A DNA stretch of 64,000 nucleotides from Cylindrodendrum hubeiense (Eukaryota > Ascomycota > Sordariomycetes > Hypocreales > Nectriaceae). The notes under the pieces were generated by a model. That model worked only from the letters and a program-made list of their open reading frames with translations, was not told the DNA's origin and did not search any database. The position numbers were made by a program, and so were the translations under genes. Shown here one piece after another: positions 10,708 to 24,423 of the stretch (positions within the stretch are counted from its first letter, which is position 1; every line of letters starts with the position of its first letter). The stretch spans positions 1 through 64,000 of the forward strand of contig JAANBB010000193.1 in assembly GCA_014621425.1 (NCBI GenBank). The letters are read 5' to 3'.

Positions 10708-12749
10708 CCAGCGTTTCCAGGGACCTCGTCCCCTCCCCTCCCCCCAAGAACCCCACTGGACCGCGCTGGACGTCCTCGCTGTTTGCGTGTGTCTAACTGG
10801 CGCGCGCCACTACTGCTGCACTCCGAAGGCCGGGTAAAATTAGCGGCCCTGCCGGTGCCCGAGCTGCGCCCATGGGCTCCCAGTGGTCTCTCCCCGGTGG
10901 CTCCACGGGCGCAGAAAGCTACCAGAACCCCTGCACGCCTGGCAGGCTGGGCACCTTTTCGAGCTACTTGTGACTGTGGCTGAAGGCGACGCCCAGGCGC
11001 TAGCCAAGGTACCAACCCGACCATTTTCTTGGTGCTGACCTCGTACCCAGGCCCATGTCCTGGGAGGGAATCATGGATAAGCTGTTTTTATGTTTTGGTA
11101 TTTTGGTATTTTTTTATTTTATTTTTTGGCAGTGTTTTCGAGGTGATCCCTGTCATGTTTCCCTTTCCCGCCGCAGCCTCGAGCCTCGAGTTCTCATGAA
11201 GCCGTGCAAGGGCCCGCGGATCGCTATGCATCCCGTAAGAACTAAGGTAAGGGAGGCAGCGGCTTGAAGGATGCCCGACGCCGGCACTCGCCGCCGGTGC
11301 GGTGCCTGGATGGCCGCAAGAGGCTGCTACATGCGACATGCCACTCTCCCGTGGTGTTTTGTACGACGGCGCGGAAGTGCTGCTGGAGGAGCGGGTTTGG
11401 GGACTAACACTGCCTGACGTCTGTACGTCATGGCGCGCGACGTGGGTACCTTTTTGTGGCCCTGGCCGGAGTACTTGCGCAGATGTACGGGTGTACCTGG
11501 GCCAGCGCGGAGGAGAATACGGCATTCCTCCCTCTGTCGGTTACGAGATGATCGCCATACGGGACCGGCCGTTGCAATGCGAGCATTATTCACACGCAAC
11601 AGACAGGTGCAAGGAGCCGCTCGTCCCAGCGCTCGGCGAATTCCCATGGTAAGCATAGCGACCGTCAGCCACAGCCACACACACACCGCGCAGTACGGAG
11701 TAGGGACATGAGAGACGGGAGGCGGGAGGCCATGGACACACAGTAAATGTCGGCTCCGCTTACTCGTACTGCGGCATCGTCATCATCGACGCGTCCATCC
11801 GTCATCCGCCAGTCTTTCATCTCGTCGCCTACCTGTTTCCCCCCACTGGTGTTCGCTGTCCCTGCCTGCTGTGTTATTGCGACTACGTATGTCGGTGCCA
11901 CGCGACCGTGCTGCGCTGTGCTGCGCTGTATAAATCCCCCCCCGTGGCCGTTATCCATCACAGAACGCCCTCTCGACTCTGTACATACACACGCGCGTGC
12001 TCCTCCCTCAGCCCATCCCTCATGCGCTAGCCATCCACTTCCATGGTCCCCCCGTCTGCCAACGGAAATCCCCCAACGGCGGCGACCGCGTGAGAGAGGC
12101 GAGCGGCCAGCGGCGAGAGCGGGTTGGGCCACCGCCAAAAGTGAGCGGACGAGCGCACGCTCACGCGCCGAAGGAGCAGCAGATACGAGAAAATACCATC
12201 CGCCCTCGGCCTACCACGTAAAACGTGAAAGCGACCAGCCCGTAGGGGCGGTTTTGTCTTGGCGCCCTAAAACAGGCCTCACAGGCCACACAGGCCACTG
12301 ATGCCCATTCGCCAGTGCGCCGTAGCCCCCCCTGTGCAAACGGCTAGCCTCGAGAGTCGCGGCTATTTACAGAACATGCCCCATCCTGCCAGAGCCCGCC
12401 CAGTCAGTCAGTGCCCACTCTCGTGCATCTCGCCTCGCGACTCGCCTCAATTCACCCTTGCACATCCAGCTGGATGCAGCAGTACGGGCTTCTTCCCCCT
12501 TAAATTCCCACTTCATACGGGGAGCCTTATCGAGTCTTACTGGACGAATGTGCCAACATTTCTTCACAACGTACCTCGTGTGTCCCTTGGGTTTGTGAAT
12601 GCCTGAAGGCTGCTTCACTCTCGACGCCTTTGTCTCCCGCAAAGAACCCTCCCTCCCTCCTCTTAGCGAAAGATTCACTGGGATCCTACAGTAGTAGTAC
12701 ATCTGTACATAAATGTAGATACCCATCCCTCCGCCAACTCCTCGCCTCT

Positions 12750-12784
12750 TTTCCCGTTTCCCGTTTCCCGTTTCCCGTTTCTCG
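12750..12784 (+). repeat. 7-bp tandem repeat (TTTCCCG)
   Basis: Four exact copies of TTTCCCG and one with a single change (TTTCTCG), inside the pyrimidine-rich tract on the plus strand. Confidence 0.88.
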
Positions 12785-13701
12785 CTTGCCAACTCATCGT
12801 CATCGTACATAAAATACGGATGCCATCAGCTCACCCAACCCTAAGTCCCTACCTAGCTGTCTCAACATTGATCCATCCATCCCAATCCCGTCATGTCATC
12901 ATCCCTCGATCCACGATCTAGACCCAACCACCTTGTCTCACTCTCCACACGTCGTCGACGCCCCATCATCAAGCATAGCCACACTCGATCCCCTCCTCCT
13001 TGTCCCTCCTCCTTCCAATTCGACGCCTCCGATCGACTACCCTACGCAGACATGCAGACATGCAAACTTGCATCTTTCTACACTTCTGCAATGCAGATGT
13101 TCATCTACTCTCCAACTCTCCTGTCCTAACTTTAGAACTGCGAGCACACGCCTCGTACATATCACCAAGTGTCCTTGTCCACCCCGCTCAAAATTCACCA
13201 CGCACGGCCTTGTTGGCACTCCCTCCTGCGACAACATCGTCGGCCCGTCGTTAGTGAGCTTCATGTTCAGGACTCGCTGCACCTCGTGCCCTTTGGCCCT
13301 TCAGCTTACCAGCCATCAGCACACCAGCCATTAGGTCCCCGGCCTTCAGCTCCTCCCGCCTCTTCGCCCTCCACATGCCCTCACCCCACACTTCCATTGG
13401 CCATCCCCAGGCGGTCAATGCCTTAACTACTTCTTGGCTCGGCTCCCGGCAATCTCGACACTAACTACTTCAAGCCTGTTTGAGATGCAATCAATTTCGA
13501 CACTTTTAATAGTTAACCACACTAGCAAACTGGACTTTTCAGCTTCGTAGCACAAGTAACTCTCTGCAGAAATCCCATTTCTTTTCCTCGGCACCCTCAA
13601 ATGGTTAGCAAATGGGTAGCAAATATGACGAGCCTGTCCACAAATGACTGCACATTGTTTCGCCTGCTCCCGAGACATGTACCTCGTACAAAAATATTTC
13701 C

Positions 13702-16700
13702 TCACACCTTCCACTTGCCCTTGACTCTAGACCGCAGTGTGTATTTGTATTCCACCTCAGTTCCGTCCTCACCTTGCTCCAGCCACGAGCTCACCGCCTC
13801 CTTCAATCGGCTTTCCAACACCCCGACTTCTTCCATGTCTCTGAATCGCAGCGGCGAATCATCATCCCATGCTTGAACATCTTGTCCCAGTGCCATGTAC
13901 TCCCAAATTGACTTTCTGAAGCCGTCGAGTCCGAACCCAACTCTAAGTGATAGTTGCCGAGTTTCATCATGAGTTGGTGTTCTCTCTAAAGGTAACATAC
14001 TTGAACCTAGACTCCTTCGCCGACCACTCTGGGTCCTTAGACTTCTTCGACTCACCAAGTCACGTCGAGGATCTTGCTCCTCTCTAGTAGACGCTCCGCT
14101 TTTCGACCGACTTCGAAGGCGTTTGAAGGGCCGAGCGGGAGGCAACGGTGTATCACTCCTCCGCGTCAGACCAGAGTTGCCTTCATACCCTTTTGCTTCG
14201 CTCTGGTTGCCTTGGTTGGACCTTTCGTTGGGTGGCGGAGGTGTCCTCGCCAGAAGTGCCTGAGACATGTGTGACCACTGCCTGCCTTGTTGCGGTAAGC
14301 ACACACTCGTCACTCCGATCGGAGGTTGCAAGAAATCGGGGTGATGCGACGTTGCTTGGGAAAAAGCATCATGTTGATCAGGGTTTTGAGACGGGCTGCC
14401 TCGGCCTGAAGACTGCTAGGCTTCCTGGCGCTCAAGACAAATATTCATTTGCATCATGCTCTTCATGCCTGGATTCTGCCCATCATGATTTGACATCATT
14501 GAGCCCCTTCCGTCAACCAGTAAGCTTCCATTTATTGATGACTGCATCCGGCGCCCGCTCTCTTGTCTATGCGAGCCATTCCCAAACGACATCGTGGTTT
14601 GTCTTGTACCATCATCTTCAATAGAAGTTTCTGGCTGCATCGGCACTCCTCGGGGTATTATCCGGGACCTTGATAAAGGTGCGCTGTTGCGGGCGAGGGT
14701 TGATGGTTGAGTGTCGGACATTCGCGCTTGTGGCAAGGTACCTGTCGATGGCGGTGTTTGCAGAGAATTGAATCTACCAAAACCAGGGGACATGTCAGGA
14801 ACTGCGAGAACTCTCCGTTGTCCTCGAATAACAGACCCAGGTGGGGTCCTTAAAGACGGGAAAATCGGTCTGCGCTGTTCAACCGGGACCACCGCCACCT
14901 CCTCAGCAGCTATTCCGAGCCCTCTTTCGGTCAATGGAGCCATGAGATCTCCCCGTGGGGTATTATGGGGCTGGAGGGTCTCTGGCTCCGGGCTGGAGAA
15001 GTCAGACATGGCCTCGCTTTCTTCTTCCTCATTGTCCCCTTGAAGGGCGTTCAACATCGAGTCTGTCAGTTCCTTCAACGGCTGGCGTCCAATCTCGTGC
15101 TGCCTCGTAGTCTCACATATATTGGACTCCTCCCGATTGTGCAGGATTCCTAACGTGGCAGTTTCATCTAATGCAATCTCTATTGGCGGATCCCTTTTCG
15201 ACTGGAAATACCGGCCAATGCCCTTTAGATGACGAGCTGGGGCTGAATCATTGTGTTCGACACCAGATCGGTCCTGGTTGGTTGTCGGGGGGGATTTGTG
15301 ACGTGGTGCAACCTGTACAGGGACCAGTCCAATCGTGCAACCCTCGTCGCTGGTGTTGCTTCCTGTACGCGCCAGGTTGACCTTGCTAACCATTCGCATC
15401 ATTATTGGTACTGTTTTTGGGTTGTCCGCGGGATCCGGCTCCTCGTCATTGGCTTGTGCGCACCCAAGCATCAGTTGATTTCCCTGTCCCGTTGCATCCT
15501 GGAGTACAGTGCCACTCGGGCCGGAGGTCTCAAGCTCAACACTACTAAGAACCTCGAGAAGTTCCAGGTCGTCAATTAGGAAGTTATCGGCATCAATATC
15601 GGTTGATTCGATATTGATTGAGAGTCTAGAGCCAGGGCGACATTGAGAACCCTTTTCAGGTTCACTTGGCTGACCGCTTGTGGGTGGCATGGTTGATTTG
15701 GAAAGATTGTCGTCTTGTATCTTCGAACCAACCCTTGTCCGAACTCTGCTCGGCGAATCTCTTGGCTTGTAGACTTGATCGCACAGGGCTTGGAAGCAGT
15801 CTAATATCACTTGCTCTTCCTTGAAGATAACTTCATCTTTCAAGGGGGACACGTTGGTGTCGTAAGACCCAGGTTGGCACTCGATGTTCAGCCGCATGAA
15901 AGGGCTGGACAATGATGATCTTGGCGGCTCGCTGAGACCCAATGCCCCGGTAAGTTGTCTTCTGAGTATGGCGGTAATCTTCTTTCCTATTCCTCTCGAC
16001 GACAGAATTGGTCGAGAGTCGATAGAGATGAAAGACCCCTTGTTTTTGATTTCCCCAAACTGGGCATCGGGCTTTGGAAGCAATGCGGTCAGAGTTCCCC
16101 ATGCTGACCCTGGAAGCGTTTCTGTATTTCCGGTGCTTAGAGACCTGGTAACTTCAACACATTGGGCGGCGAGAGAACGGCCGAAAATTTGCGTCACAGC
16201 TTCACGAGTGTCGGACGAAGAGCATGGAGAGTAGGACCATGCTTGGTGAGAATCGCCTGGCACTTTGAGAGAGAGACGTAGGCGGGGAAGAGTCAAAGCG
16301 TATGTCTCTAGCAGCCTCTTAACGTTCATCAATGTTTTGCGACTTTCCTTTAGGGCAGTTTGCTTTCGGACAGGGAGGTTGTCAAAAAGTTTCAATGCAT
16401 GAACCGTCGTTCCAGTGGGCGCAGACCAAGGTTGTTTCCTCTCGACGCCACCATCGCCGAACCTCAAGACGACCAACGACGCCACTGGATCTTGGGCGGT
16501 TCTCGTGATGATTTTGACAGTGGCCAGAGAGTTGACACTGGCGAGGGCTTCGCCACGAAAACCCAGAGTTTGGCCCCCTTTCGTCTCCAGCTCTTCAAAT
16601 TTGCGAAGCTTGCTTGTGTGTGCCCGGCGACCGAGTAAGTCGAAGTCGTCGACCCGAATGCCTTGGCCATTGTCTCGGACATGAATCTTGTCGACAGTAT

Positions 16701-16845
16701 TTGGGGATATGGTAACTTCAATTGAAGTTGCGCCAGCATCGATCCCGTTGTCGACTAGTTCTTTGACAAGGGAGACTGGATTGGTGATGACCACAGAGGA
16801 GCCGAGGAGCCGGGTTGTAGACGGTGGCAGAGCAGATATCGCCAT
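13702..16845 (-). CDS. MutL-homologue ATPase of the MLH2/PMS1 group, with an in-frame TAG at 14418-14416
   Basis: The ATG at 16845 starts MAISALPPSTTRLLG. The first 330 residues form a GHKL ATPase and transducer domain: KELVDNGIDAGA supplies the catalytic Glu and Mg-binding Asn, followed by DNGQGI and GFRGEAL. The usual SGEV/AGEV loop is replaced by LLGSSVV, as I expect for the MLH2 branch. The frame stays open for 809 codons to a TAG at 14418-14416. The same frame then continues for 237 codons to a TGA at 13702, with protein-like sequence (FGLDGFRKSIWEYMALG, DMEEVGVLESRLKEA). I treat both parts as one locus. The stop may be a mutation, readthrough, or lie in a weak 84-bp in-frame intron (14438-14355, GTCTTG...AAG). 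No DQHAxxExxxxE endonuclease motif is visible, so Pms1 proper is unlikely. The role would be mismatch repair or meiotic recombination with Mlh1. Confidence 0.8.
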
Positions 16846-17426
16846 AGCGGCGGGTATGGACAACTAGAAGTGATCTCAAGTAGAAAGGATGCTTGGATTG
16901 ACATGCCATTAGAAAGGAAGTTAGTGGTAACGGGATGGATACTAATTCCATGGATGGGCATGCCACGCTACCAAGGTGACATGATCATGTAGGTGAGTAA
17001 GGATGAAAAGAGGAGAATGCTCCAACCGCAAAATAGCCATCGCCAAGTATAGATGCCTAGATTGTCAGCCTGAAACCATTGAGCGACTATTCGGAAGGAA
17101 GCAACCTGAAGGTGCTCCTGCCAATTCTTCAACGATCGCCAACTGCCACCAGTCCCAATGTTAGTCCAAGGTACGTACCACCCAAGCCCTGTCCCTGCAT
17201 CCCAGCTGTGACGTGACGTCCCGACCCCACTAAACACGGCATCAAGCTGCCTTTCTAAATGCGCTTCTAGCCCCGCACCACAACCACCTCCCCCAAACCC
17301 CACCCAAAGCTTGCCCATCCCACCATCAGCATCATCACCAGCGACACAGAACCTCTCGCAAAAGCTCGCAGCTTCATCGCTCCCAATTCTTTCCACTCAC
17401 CACCAGAAATCCGCTACCGCCTAACC
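16846..17426. promoter_or_regulatory. divergent promoter region of the MutL homologue and Rib4
   Basis: About 580 bp between two start codons on opposite strands. The part nearest Rib4 (17,230-17,426) is C-rich and poor in G on the plus strand, like a leader. No defined binding site is clear. Confidence 0.45.
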
Positions 17427-18114
<688 letters not shown>

Positions 18115-18530
18115 GTAGAAAGTTCCTACACCATCCGGAGTCCGAGGAGAAATTGGATATAAATGACATTTTGGGTCACGGCCAATTGGTTTGTGTACTA
18201 TAGACTTGATCGGGCCGAAACAAAAAAAAATTGAATGAACACGTTATATACGTGAAGAGTCGAATATATTTCAATGACCCCCAAATTAATCAATTACCGG
18301 CGTAGAGGTCTATCTATCATGCACCAGACGCGAATCCCAGCCGGTGCCTATCACTTCTTTCCCTGCAGACGCCCAAAACGTAAAACCATGGTTCTAGAAT
18401 ATACAAAAATGTATGGGGGTTGCAGTTACCGCAGTTCGCTGTTCAGTCCCGCATGTTTTCGACATGTAAAAATAGGGCGTTTGGAATCCAATTTCTTCCC
18501 TGATAATATCTTCATGAGTCGGCACCTGAA
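18115..18530. other. convergent intergenic region between Rib4 and the Q/M-rich gene
   Basis: About 415 bp between two stops, AT-richer than the flanking genes, with A-runs near 18,220 suited to 3' end formation. I see no gene in it. Confidence 0.5.
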
Positions 18531-21438
18531 TTAAATCATCGCGCTCAGTTCACTGCCCAGGCCCTTCTTGCTCTTCCACATAGAACGCTTCTTGTCTCTC
18601 TTCGCCTTCATGGCTTCCCAGCCCTCCTCTTCATCTTCGTCTGACCCATCACCGGGCTTGACAATGTTGATAGTCGCCTTGGGCTTGTTCTCATCCCAGC
18701 GTCCCAGCGCTCCAGACATGGTGCTCGTCCTGCGGTGGGTATCAGGGACCATCGGGTTGAGCTGGGACACCGGTCGGTACCGACCGGGGAGGCCGATGTT
18801 GCTTCGCTCAGAGGGCGCAATTGACGGCGTATAACCCCCCATTCCGGAGCCGCGGATAGACCCGGCATATCCAGGCTGCTGGATATACGAACCTGAGCTG
18901 GGTTGCACCATACTCATGGTGCGAACTCCGGGGTCCATGAGGCGAGGTGGCTCCATCGTCGGCTCGAACATCATCGAGTGCCTCGATGAGAGGTCGTTCA
19001 TCGACTGGGTTGCTGCGAGCCCTCCGTAAGGCTGCTGCATCTGTTGCATCTGCTGCATCTGCTGCATTTGTTGCATCTGCTGCATCTGTTGCATTTGCTG
19101 CATCTGGGGCATCTGTTGCATGCCGGGCATGCCAGGGTTCTGAGGTTGGTTGCCGGAGGCCATCATTTGCATGAATTGCATCTGCATCTGCATGAACTGC
19201 GACATCTGCTGGGTCATCTGGATTTGAGCTTGGTCTCCAACGGTGAGTGACTGCTGAGGCATCTGGGGCATTCCAGGCATGCCTTGCATACCGGGCTGTC
19301 CACCCATTCCGTACATCTGTTGAGGGACTCCGCCCATAGCGTCAAAACCGCCGGGGCCATTCATGCCGGGGATGAGCTTTTGGCCCTCCATGTTGGGACT
19401 TCCACGTCGCATGGCTCGTGAGCGCTCCTCGCTGGCAATCACGCCAACAAGGCCACCAGGTGGGAGACCCTGCTGGGGTTGGGGAGGAGGAACACCGCCG
19501 GCAAACGATAGGGATTCTCGAATCGCTGGCCTGTTAAGGCTAGCACCAACAAATGGGTCCTGAGGAAGGTTGCGTGCAAAAGCCGGAAGAGTGGAGTGGC
19601 GTTGGTTCGGGTTGCTTGCACCACCGTCGCCCATCGCAGATCCAGGTCTCGGGGGCTGTAGCGAAGCAGAGCCACGGAGGTTAGGGTTGGAACCCATGGT
19701 GCTCAATCGCGTTGGGGGTCGGTTCTTGCCAGGGAAGCCGTGGGCCTGGAGGATGGCGAGGGGAACTTCTTCGTCCTCATCCTCATCAGATATGCCAGTC
19801 GGTCCAGGGGATGGCGTTTTCTTCATTAGGTGCAGCTGAGGCGCGCTTATGGACGGTGGCAGGTATGGACGCTCGATGTGGTTCATGTCGGGCTGCTCAC
19901 CAGTAACCTTCATCATTTGCTGTCGATAGACGGCCATGTGGGCCTCCTGCTTCTTTCTCTGCTTGGCCTGCTGCTTTGACTTCTCCATGTCATCCTCGTC
20001 ATCGTCGTAGTTGATCTCGTCTTCGTCATCATCATTGTTGTTGATAGGTTGCTGCTGGGTGGGCTCAGCTGCGCCGGCGCGCTCCTTGTCCTTGCGATAT
20101 TTTTCAAACTGGGCGGGCGTCATGACCTTGTTGCGTGGAGGGCTAGGAGCTCGGGAGGCGTATCGATGGGCAAGTCGCGAAGAGTGTGCCAGAGTTCCCT
20201 CAAACATGTTGTCGTCGCCCTTCTTGAAACTCGAGCTCAGAGGCTTTCTGCCAAAAGAATTGGTATCGAAAGTGTCCTCGTCCTCTCGGAATCGGTTGGG
20301 TTGAGGGTTAGAATAGCCGTTCGAATCGGATAAGAGTCTTCCGACTGCCATGGAATCCGATAGCAATTTGGCATCCTCGTCTTCTATAATGTCGGATGGA
20401 CGGCTGGCTGTTTTGAAGGAACTCTTGTGTCGAGGAACAGGCGGTGGGAACTCTTGCTCGGGTGAGTTCGGGCCGGAACCTAGGAGGTTGTCGTCCGAGT
20501 TACGGCTGCTGTTCCACGATGCGGGAGGTGGCTCAACTCTAGTCGACTTGTTGATGCTCAGAGGAGCAGGCTGAACTGAACGGTTGCCCGTCAGAGATCG
20601 TGGCGCCACGGAACCACCCTCAAGATTCTTCAGAGTGGCCATGCTTGCTCGCTTGTCGAATGACGAGAACATGGAACCGAAATCTCCGCCCAAATCCATG
20701 CCGCCGTTCTCTTCCAATTTCGGAGGGGTCGCCGTGCTGGTTGTCGAGTCGGTCATCCCTCTCGCTCGGCCGGTAAAGTCTTGGTGCTGAATGGTCGGGA
20801 TGGGCGGCACTTCTGGGACCGTCTCTGGGGTGGGAGTGCTGTGCTTTTTCTGTACTCCGAAGGAAAAGGTGCGACCAGCCCGGTTCAAAAATCCGGATCC
20901 GCTTGACTTGGGGGCTGCTCGCGCTCCAATATCGTGCAGGTTCTTCTTGCCGGCGTGCTTCGAATCGTCGAGGTCTGCTGAAGATGGAGCGGTTGAGGCG
21001 TTGCTGTGTCTTGAAGAGGTATCAGTGGATGTGGCCTTAGTCGCGCTTGATGCCCCACTTCCCCTGAGAAGGAGTCAGCGCCATGGTGCATGACTATTTT
21101 CATGTGAAAAGAAACGGGATATCTTCATAGAGGGGTGTGGCGGATTGTCATGTCCATGGGGGGTGGGGAGGGGAGGGGATGATGACTGCTTACCGGTTGC
21201 CACTCTTGAGATCAGCAAACATGTTCTCCTCGTCCAGCTCGTGCTGGCTGGGTCTGGGGATGTGACCGCCGTTTGCCCTGGCCATCCTCACACCTCCGTC
21301 GAATGACCTGTTGACGGAAGGGTCTGTTCGCTCAATAACTCGGAAGGATGATTGTTCAGGTGCTCCTTGGCCATTCTGGAAATCTTCCGAGGTAGCGGTC
21401 GACTTCCGCCTGTTAAACGCGACACCGAATCTAGGCAT
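18531..21438 (-). CDS. conserved fungal Q/M-rich disordered protein of unknown function
   Basis: Two exons, 21438-21194 and 21063-18531, with a 130-bp intron, encode 925 aa. The start MPRFGVAFNRRKS is a short basic motif. The protein is mostly low complexity: Ser/Thr-rich N-terminal third, an acidic block of Asp/Glu near residues 365-385, a charged KQQAKQRKKQEAHMAVYRQQ helix, then a Met/Gln/Gly/Pro-rich region with about ten QQM triplets. It ends with an acidic block and the charged motif GWEAMKAKRDKKRSMW. The ends look more conserved in type than the middle, which suggests short interaction motifs at both termini. I recognise no domain. A condensate, cytoskeletal or RNP scaffold role is a guess from composition only. 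The triplet tract is encoded by a 9-bp tandem repeat and is likely to vary in length between strains. Confidence 0.82.
19032..19121 (-). repeat. 9-bp coding tandem repeat (QQM tract)
   Basis: Ten imperfect 9-bp units (plus strand CTGYTGCAT) in phase with codons of the Q/M-rich gene, encoding Gln-Gln-Met repeats with one unit changed to Pro-Gln-Met. Copy-number change would keep frame. Confidence 0.9.
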
Positions 21439-24423
21439 GTAGAAGGCGCTTCGGGTATTCGGTATAAATTATGTGCAACCAACCCATAAACCAGAGATCT
21501 AGGGCAAATTTGAATGAAGCGGTCGATCGTCTAAAATCGTATGCGGAGGCGGTCGACACGGGAAAAGAGAGTAGAAAAAAAAGAGGATCCTATACGAGGC
21601 CCCTGGTGGCAGTGTGATGCTGCGGGTATTCGTGGCGGGTCGAGTCAAGGAACCGGGGTATGAGCCACAGAAACGGCCAACTGCATGGTGGGAGGTTCCA
21701 GTTAGCAGAGGCCAAGGCACGGGAGGACGTAACAATCCCGTGGTGATCGTGATCGGTCACGCAGGCAAGGGTTTGGAGAGGGTAGAACAACGGCCGCGAG
21801 ATCTGGGCAGAAGGCTTTATTGGAGCGGACGGAGCGAGCAGACAGAGCAGCCAGGAACCGGCAGTTGTTTTGGCCGGGTGTCCGACTGAGACTCAGTGGT
21901 TGGTTGGCCGGACGGGGGCGGCATGTGTCATTGAGGGCAAAGAAAGTTTGGGACTCACATTAATCTCCAGAAACGAGGGACGGTTGGTATTAGGACAGCG
22001 CGTGGCTGACTTGGCCGAACAGGGTCGTCGGTCGGTAAAAGCGAACGAGGCAACGGGAACGAAGAAAGGGTGCGAGCGGGTCGTCCTACGGCGCGGGCAA
22101 CGGCAACGGTTCAGACAAGATCGAAAGCACAAAACGGAGGCAGTGATTAGGAGAGAGGTTGGTGGTGAGGTTGAATAGAAGAAGAGTGCAACCAAGTGGC
22201 CCGACGGGTGACGGGTGACGGCGGACGGGTGGGCGACGGGGTTGGACGTTGCACAGTGCTGGGAGACAGTGCGGGGGCGGCACGGCTAGGGCCTTCAAAT
22301 GCAAATGCACGGTCTCGGTGGCTCTCGTCGGGGGGGGGAGCAACGAGGGTAGCAGAACCAGGAATGCGGGTCGATAGATGGCAACACCGACGAGCGTGCG
22401 AAAGTCGGACAACGAAGGCGACCACGGCGACGGGATGTGCTTAAGGGAGTGAGCGAGAAGCGAGAGAGCGAGCGGGTGAGCGGGCGATCGATCGAGCAAA
22501 CGACGGAACGACGAAGATGCGATGGCGGCGGCGTGGATGAGAACAGGCCTGGAGCGAGTGGAGGTGCAAGAGAGAGAAGAGACGAAGCGAAGCAAGCGAG
22601 GCAGCGGTTAGGGAGCAATGTGTTATTATTTCCCAGGTTCCCACCCACACGGCGTCGACTCGCGGGCCACCTGAGGTTTAGTGAGATCTCGTAAGCCAGG
22701 TCCACGACGGGCTACTGGGCCACGGGCGGCGGGCTACTGGCCACGGAGGACGGAGCTTGCGGGCCACGGGTCCCAGAGTAAGGTAGTCTGTACCGTACGA
22801 AGGGACTTGGAAGTACCTGGGCTGGCCCATGGCACCTCGCTCCTCGCACCTCGCTCCTCCACTGCCCACATCGCAGCGGCGTTACTCCATGGCACAAGGC
22901 GTGGGCATAGAGATAGAGGGCACAGAGGCGCGGACAGGGCCCGGGAGGGCGACGGGCAATCCCATGCCACCACATGCCACCGCGGCCGTGCGATGCTCCA
23001 TCCCATCCACTGCCATGCCTTGCCATGCCGGGCCCATGCTCGCAATGCTCCCCCAACCGAGTACTTGCACGTACATACTTGGGTGCCAGGCGGCGGCGGC
23101 GGCGTCGTCCAGGCTAACCTGCGGTTGGTACCTATCCAGGCTCGGGCCTGCCAGGGCTCTCAGCCGGGCAAGGTCAAGCCCGGGACCCCGGGCTGGCTTC
23201 CATAGCGAGGCTTGGTTCGCTGCGTTTTCCCCTGCCCCGTGGCACCTATTTTTATTGGGGAGAGAGGGCTCCAACAAGAGCGAGGCGGGACCGCCGTGCT
23301 GACCACTCAAGGCGAATCCCTTTTTCAGTGGGCTACAGGTGGGCTACAGTGGGCGACAGCGGGCTGCGACGCGTTGCAGCTGGCCACAGGGCGAAGTCGG
23401 GCCTCTGGCGGGCGCCCGGTCCAGGCTATGACGGGTACGGTGGCTTGCCCCCCCCAGCTGCGGGCCAGGGGCAGCGGAGCGGCGACGACACAGGACGACA
23501 GGATGGGAGACGATGGGCTGCGATGGCACTATAGACACTAGCGACAGGGGAAATCGGGGCATGCACACGCATGGAAATTGGGTGGCATTGCCGACCAATA
23601 GCTCGGGGGGAGTACGTGCTTCTGGCTGGTGCTCCAACCGTTTATTGATGGTCCAGACGAAAGATTCCCGCTGACTTCGTACCGACACGAACCCTGTAAT
23701 AAAGGAAAATATTTCCTTACAGACTCATCATAGCGTCCCCGTTCTTACCTACCTCATCCCTACGTGTTGGACTTATTCCGGCGCGCGCGTGCAAAGGTCC
23801 ACGGCCGTGCATCGTACTCTCTTCTACCTTGATTGGGGAGGCCCGGCGATGGCGCGCGCAGTCTGTTGTTCGGGTTCTCGACATGAATGAATGAACCTGG
23901 TGATGGTGGATACTCGAATGTCTCACAGAGAGCACTCGCGCCGCTGCTGCGTCACGCTGTTAGCGTCCACCAACTCCACCGCCCGTTGCTTGGGCCTTGG
24001 GCCTTTGGGGGCGGCCTTGCATTGCTGGGATTCTTCCTAGGCTCATTGCGTGAGGGCAACAGCGGCAGGGCCGGCGGTTTGTGTGTTGTTTTTCTGGAGC
24101 CCGTCGTTTCTTTTTTCTAAAATTCAATGGTTTGCTTTCGGGACCCATGTACGTGCCCCCGGATGCAGCCTCCCGGGGTTGACTGACTTTCGGCTAGCAC
24201 CACCTCGGGGCAATCCTAAGCAGGATAGCCCCTGGAAGCAGTTCACTTGCGGTTATCCTGTTTCTATTTAAAAATAATTAGAAATTTAATAAAAAGAAAT
24301 TGAAGAAACAAAATCTACGCACGATGTGAACCTCCTTGCGAACTACGACTGGCAAGTGGTCTCGAAGGGATCGGGAGTTCAGCACGCATAGGACAGCGCG
24401 GCGGAGCGTTGCTATTTCAAGGG

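Larger units (their letters stand above)
10661..13701. other. gene-free region with plus-strand pyrimidine-rich tract
   Basis: About 3 kb with no supported coding region. From about 11,750 to 13,450 the plus strand is rich in C and T, like a fungal 5' leader, but the next gene lies on the minus strand. Two 7-bp tandem repeats occur (10673-10707 and 12750-12784), and there is a T-rich run at 11095-11130. A non-coding transcript is possible; nothing here proves one. Confidence 0.4.

Noticed and set aside
11747..12301. Open frame of 184 codons on the plus strand
   Set aside because: Low-complexity Ser/Pro/Arg-rich product from a pyrimidine-rich tract, with no recognisable feature.
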